From contig DASSOG010000023.1 in the NCBI GenBank assembly GCA_035700805.1, positions 10,495 through 74,494 of the forward strand: 64,000 bases of DNA. Direction: 5' to 3'. The notes beneath the pieces were generated by a model. The model did not search any database and was not told where the DNA came from. It saw only the letters and a program-made list of their open reading frames with translations. Shown here piece after piece: positions 61,605 through 64,000 of this stretch; the first letter of the stretch is position 1, and each line of letters starts with the position of its first letter. This DNA comes from JAGWRI01 sp035700805 (GTDB lineage Bacteria; Gemmatimonadota; Gemmatimonadetes; Gemmatimonadales; Gemmatimonadaceae). A program made the position numbers and the translations under genes.

Positions 61605-62194
61605 TGATGCCGCAACGCTGCGACTATCGCTGGCGCGAGATCGCCCGTTCCGACCCACCGATGGACGACGGTGTCCGGGCCGATGCGAATCGCTTGCTGT
61701 CCCTGCGCGACATGGCGTCGGACAAGGATGAGTTGAGGAAGCGCGGGTGTGGCACCCGGGTCGGACCAGATGTGATCGGCTACCGCCGAGTTCAGCCAGT
61801 TGTGCCCAATGACCACTTCATCGAACGTTCCGAATGGTTCCAGCCAGGATAGGCCGTCCGCAACGGGGCCGTCAATGGAGACCCCGACCGTGGTAAACGA
61901 ATCGCCCTTGGCTTGGGCGGCGGCGCGAAGCGAGTCGATCAGCGACGCGGTGCGTGCGGCAAGGCCATTGATGGTGCTTGCGCCGCAAGTCGGGGACCCG
62001 AACAGGATAGCCTCCTCCTCCACGTACGGCGATGGAGCAGCATCTTCGGAATATGATTGGGATGCCGCAGGCACGTCGGGAGGGCCCGAAAAATGGCGAC
62101 GTATTGCCGCCGTGGCCACGGCGCCGACGAAGATTGCGATCACGGGTCCGAGAAGGGAGAGTGGGTGCGCCCGCAGATGGGGGAAAACACGCAT
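61601..62194 (-). CDS. Membrane-anchored thioredoxin-fold-like protein with a single active-site cysteine
   Basis: A 197-residue protein with one helix (about 13-31). The outside part has a redoxin-like order: a strand ending ILFGSPTCGAST (Cys70, CGAS in place of CxxC), TVGVSID, and a possible cis-proline LPQLILV. Cys70 is the only cysteine. It may bind thiols without cycling a disulfide, or work with the DsbA-like protein. ATG 62194 is 1 nt after the stop of the propeller-like gene. Family membership is tentative. Confidence 0.65.
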   Translation of the reverse strand: MRVFPHLRAHPLSLLGPVIAIFVGAVATAAIRRHFSGPPDVPAASQSYSEDAAPSPYVEEEAILFGSPTCGASTINGLAARTASLIDSLRAAAQAKGDSFTTVGVSIDGPVADGLSWLEPFGTFDEVVIGHNWLNSAVADHIWSDPGATPALPQLILVRRHVAQGQQAIRIGPDTVVHRWVGTGDLAPAIVAALRHQ

Positions 62195-62195
62195 A

Positions 62196-63221
62196 CTAGT
62201 GATCGGGTTCAGGTGGCACGATGGCGTAGATGTCGGCGTGGGACGGAGGGCCGTCCACGCTTGTGATCACCCAGGTACCGGCAGCGCGTCGCATCATCGG
62301 GATGTCCTGCTGGACGCTGAGCGCTTGCCCGCTCTTCAGGCGCAGCACAGTCGTTTCAATTCGCTGTTGCAGCCCAACCACGCGGTTCACCTGGACAGCC
62401 ACGCCGCCGTCCGCCACCGACAGGGTCGAGACCACTGCATCGCGCGCAGTGCCGTTCCATGACATCTGAACCGTGCTGTCTTGCATGGTCCGAAAGGTGA
62501 GGCCCGAGAAATGGGGAATGGTAAACTGCCACAGCAGAGTGCCATCGGTGCGGTATGCCTGTATCACTCCCGACGCGGCAAGGCCCACGACGATCACCTT
62601 GGCGGCGCTGAAGCACGCGAGGTACCCCCCTGCATTGATCCGCGCCCGTCGCACGAATCGGTTGCTGCCCGGGGGTGTTCCAAAGGGCATGCCACCGCCT
62701 CCGTGCAACGCATAGGGATGGATCATGTGTCCCCCTCCAGCCGCCAGCAAAAAGATGGTATCGCCGATGGTGCAAAGGTCTTCGGGGGTGGCGGCGTCAA
62801 CGGCAACGCTGCCGACCTCAGCGAGCGTTGTGGGTGAGTGCCACCGATAGGCGTGAACCCGGAAGTTGAGCACGTCGTACACCAGCACACCATCGTCGCT
62901 GAACGGCGCGAGCAAATAGCCCGAAACGCCAGACCTTCCCGACGCCGCTGACAAGTTCACAGTCGTCCGGAGCGCTCCAGATTTTGAGAATGCGTAAAGC
63001 ACGCTGGCACTCGCGTCCAGAAGGAAGCTCGTCCCAGTGGGGGTGACCGCAACGTCCCGGATCGACCTTGGTTGTACGGCCGGAGAGGGGATTGAGGCCA
63101 CTCGCTCAAGATGCAACGCCGGCGGCCCCGCGCCTGGCATGCCTTGGGCGAGGAGCGACGGGGCGAGTGTCGCGCAGATAGCGGCAGCGCGAACAGCCAG
63201 CGGAACGGGATGCAGCATCAT
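62196..63221 (-). CDS. Secreted propeller-like protein
   Basis: A 341-residue protein starting at ATG 63221 with a signal peptide (cleavage near SLLAQG). It consists of repeated beta blocks such as IRDVAVTPTGTSFLLDASAS, GVLVYDVLNFRVHAYRW, DTIFLLAAGGG and VIQAYRTDGTLLWQF, in the style of six-bladed propeller (NHL-like) proteins. No catalytic motif. It is transcribed after the six-Cys peptide gene (131-nt gap) and before the redoxin-like gene (1 nt). A role as binding partner or scaffold for the peptide is a guess from context. Confidence 0.7.
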   Translation of the reverse strand: MMLHPVPLAVRAAAICATLAPSLLAQGMPGAGPPALHLERVASIPSPAVQPRSIRDVAVTPTGTSFLLDASASVLYAFSKSGALRTTVNLSAASGRSGVSGYLLAPFSDDGVLVYDVLNFRVHAYRWHSPTTLAEVGSVAVDAATPEDLCTIGDTIFLLAAGGGHMIHPYALHGGGGMPFGTPPGSNRFVRRARINAGGYLACFSAAKVIVVGLAASGVIQAYRTDGTLLWQFTIPHFSGLTFRTMQDSTVQMSWNGTARDAVVSTLSVADGGVAVQVNRVVGLQQRIETTVLRLKSGQALSVQQDIPMMRRAAGTWVITSVDGPPSHADIYAIVPPEPDH

Positions 63222-63352
63222 GGAGTGCCGGAATGCGGCGGGGCCATCACAAAGCGGTATTCCAAAGATGGGTGAAGGGCCTGCGGATCTCGCCTCTCTC
63301 ACGGTCCGCAGGGCCTGCGCATGCAAGAAAGAGCCACTTGACCTGTAAAGGT
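63222..63352. other. Gap between the six-Cys peptide and propeller genes, with small repeats
   Basis: Contains an 8-bp inverted repeat (CCTGCGGA 63280-63287, TCCGCAGG 63305-63312) and a 9-bp direct repeat (GGGCCTGCG at 63277 and 63311). It may be an attenuator-like hairpin that lowers downstream expression, or a second control site. No promoter is clear. Confidence 0.35.
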
Positions 63353-63658
63353 TTACTCAGCACCCCGTCTCGGGTGTTTCTCCTTCGGGCTCGACCGAAC
63401 CGGTGACCGCGGAACGCAACGGGGGACCGAGATACAAATCGGGCCGCCAGCCTCCCCGGTGAAGCCACAATAGCTGTTCAGGTGGTATCCACACATCAGC
63501 TCGAGTGTCTGAGGCAAGATCGCACACGCCGTATTGTTGCAACTAGGCGCGGCTGGGGGTGTCGGGGGGGCCAGAATCAGGAAGCCCGCGCTGCCGATGG
63601 CGGCGAGCGCGACCACGCGAATGCCGCGCAGGAAGAGGATCGTGAGGCCTGGTGGCAT
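63353..63658 (-). CDS. Small secreted or membrane-anchored peptide with six cysteines
   Basis: A 101-residue protein from ATG 63658. This start is favoured because it lies 1 nt after the sigma factor stop (TAA-T-ATG). A hydrophobic segment (about 15-31) looks like a signal peptide or anchor, followed by a Pro/Ala linker and a cysteine-rich domain with Cys40, 45, 56, 64, 75 and 81. The C-terminus is basic (SSPKEKHPRRGAE). No known family recognised. Six cysteines suit three disulfides, and two thioredoxin-fold proteins are encoded just downstream. It could be a secreted effector, a signal peptide or a surface structural peptide. Confidence 0.6.
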   Translation of the reverse strand: MPPGLTILFLRGIRVVALAAIGSAGFLILAPPTPPAAPSCNNTACAILPQTLELMCGYHLNSYCGFTGEAGGPICISVPRCVPRSPVRSSPKEKHPRRGAE

Positions 63659-63659
63659 A

Positions 63660-64000
63660 TTAATCCAAAAGCGCGTCGAGGTGGCGACGCAGCACGGTGA
63701 GCTGAGATGCGCTCGCGTGAGATCGGATACCACGGATCCCGTTGTGGAGACTGGCCTTCACCGTTCCCTCCGCGACCTTCATGAGTCCGGCGACTTCGTG
63801 GACGGACAGGCGACCGTAATACCTCAACTCCAGGGCTTTACGCTGTCGCGGAGGAAGTCCCGCAAGCAGGTCGCCGACGATGTCCACCACCTGCGCGTCT
63901 CTCTGGACCGAGTCGGCCAGTAATGCGTTGGCGCTGGGGCGTGCTGCTACGGAACGGGCTGCCGATAACGGGGCAAGTCGGTGTTTTCGCCGTGCGTCCC
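63660..64000 (-). CDS. ECF-type RNA polymerase sigma factor, 5' part beyond window
   Basis: The last 112 residues are visible; the gene continues past the right edge. The segment GDLLAGLPPRQRKALELRYY followed by VHEVAGLMKVAEGTVKASL is a typical sigma-70 region 4 with helix-turn-helix. Size and style fit an ECF (SigE/SigW-like) factor. It is the first visible gene of the cassette and probably controls it. No anti-sigma gene follows; instead the six-Cys peptide gene begins 1 nt after its stop. Confidence 0.8.
   Translation of the reverse strand, partial: DARRKHRLAPLSAARSVAARPSANALLADSVQRDAQVVDIVGDLLAGLPPRQRKALELRYYGRLSVHEVAGLMKVAEGTVKASLHNGIRGIRSHASASQLTVLRRHLDALLD

Noticed and set aside
63357..63542. 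61-codon frame overlapping the six-Cys peptide gene
   Set aside because: It lacks a signal peptide and its start is not linked to the sigma factor stop; the 101-residue frame is better supported.

Overview
The window is dense, high-G+C bacterial chromosome. Gene content points to a diderm: LolA, Lnt, SPOR proteins, an outer-membrane-type beta-barrel and signal peptidase I. The mix of an ADOP-like orphan ABC permease, DUF305, LVIVD and Ig-repeat proteins, a short SigA-type sigma factor and many ATGA/GTGA gene overlaps fits Gemmatimonadota best. That assignment is an inference from gene families; no rRNA is present to confirm it. I see no tRNA, rRNA, CRISPR array, prophage or insertion sequence.

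Layout. 1-9 kb: the end of a tandem kinase-domain protein that leaves the window on the left, an e(P4)-type acid phosphatase, a CPA2-type antiporter, divergent comM, and a DUF305/LVIVD secreted pair. 9-17 kb: a giant Ig-repeat surface protein (over 2,100 residues) and a Gly-rich 16-residue-repeat protein. 17-31 kb, mostly plus strand: larE-like, an NtrC-type regulator, lepB, an RpoD/SigA-family sigma factor, rimO, a SpoIID/LytB protein, lnt and a hydantoinase/oxoprolinase pair; yajQ is on the minus strand. 31-36 kb: an HD-GYP protein, a CsgG-like protein, an MBL hydrolase and a Crp/Fnr regulator, all on the minus strand. 35.8-39 kb: the translation cluster rpmE-prfA-prmC-ylbF-tmk. 39-58 kb, minus strand: VKOR/thioredoxin pair, lolA, DAHP synthase, MBL, smc, two SPOR proteins, a protease/propeller/beta-barrel fusion, rsfS, rplI, DUF2232, rpsR, rpsF, ychF, pth, rplY and prs. 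58-64 kb, minus strand: an orphan ABC permease, a DsbA-like protein, a redoxin-like protein, a propeller-like protein, a six-cysteine secreted peptide and the 3' part of an ECF sigma factor.

How genes work together. The 35.8-39 kb genes make and modify release factor 1 and supply dTMP. The 51-58 kb genes are ribosomal and translation genes. The minus-strand run from rsfS to smc is joined by overlaps of 1-4 nt, tying ribosome silencing, a surface protease-like protein, SPOR proteins and chromosome condensation into one likely transcript. The VKOR/thioredoxin pair is a probable periplasmic disulfide-forming system.

The most promising unexplained system is at the right edge: an ECF sigma factor, a secreted peptide with six cysteines, a secreted propeller-like protein, two thioredoxin-fold proteins (one membrane-anchored and single-Cys, one DsbA-like with CPFC) and a FtsX/MacB-type permease. 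Its layout recalls the small-peptide/propeller cassettes of Bacteroidetes, but I cannot assign it to a named system. Other points of note are two genes that seem to need a CTG start (prfA and the Ig giant), a terminator hairpin embedded in comM codons, a 15-bp tandem repeat inside prmC, and near-leaderless promoters at larE and prs.
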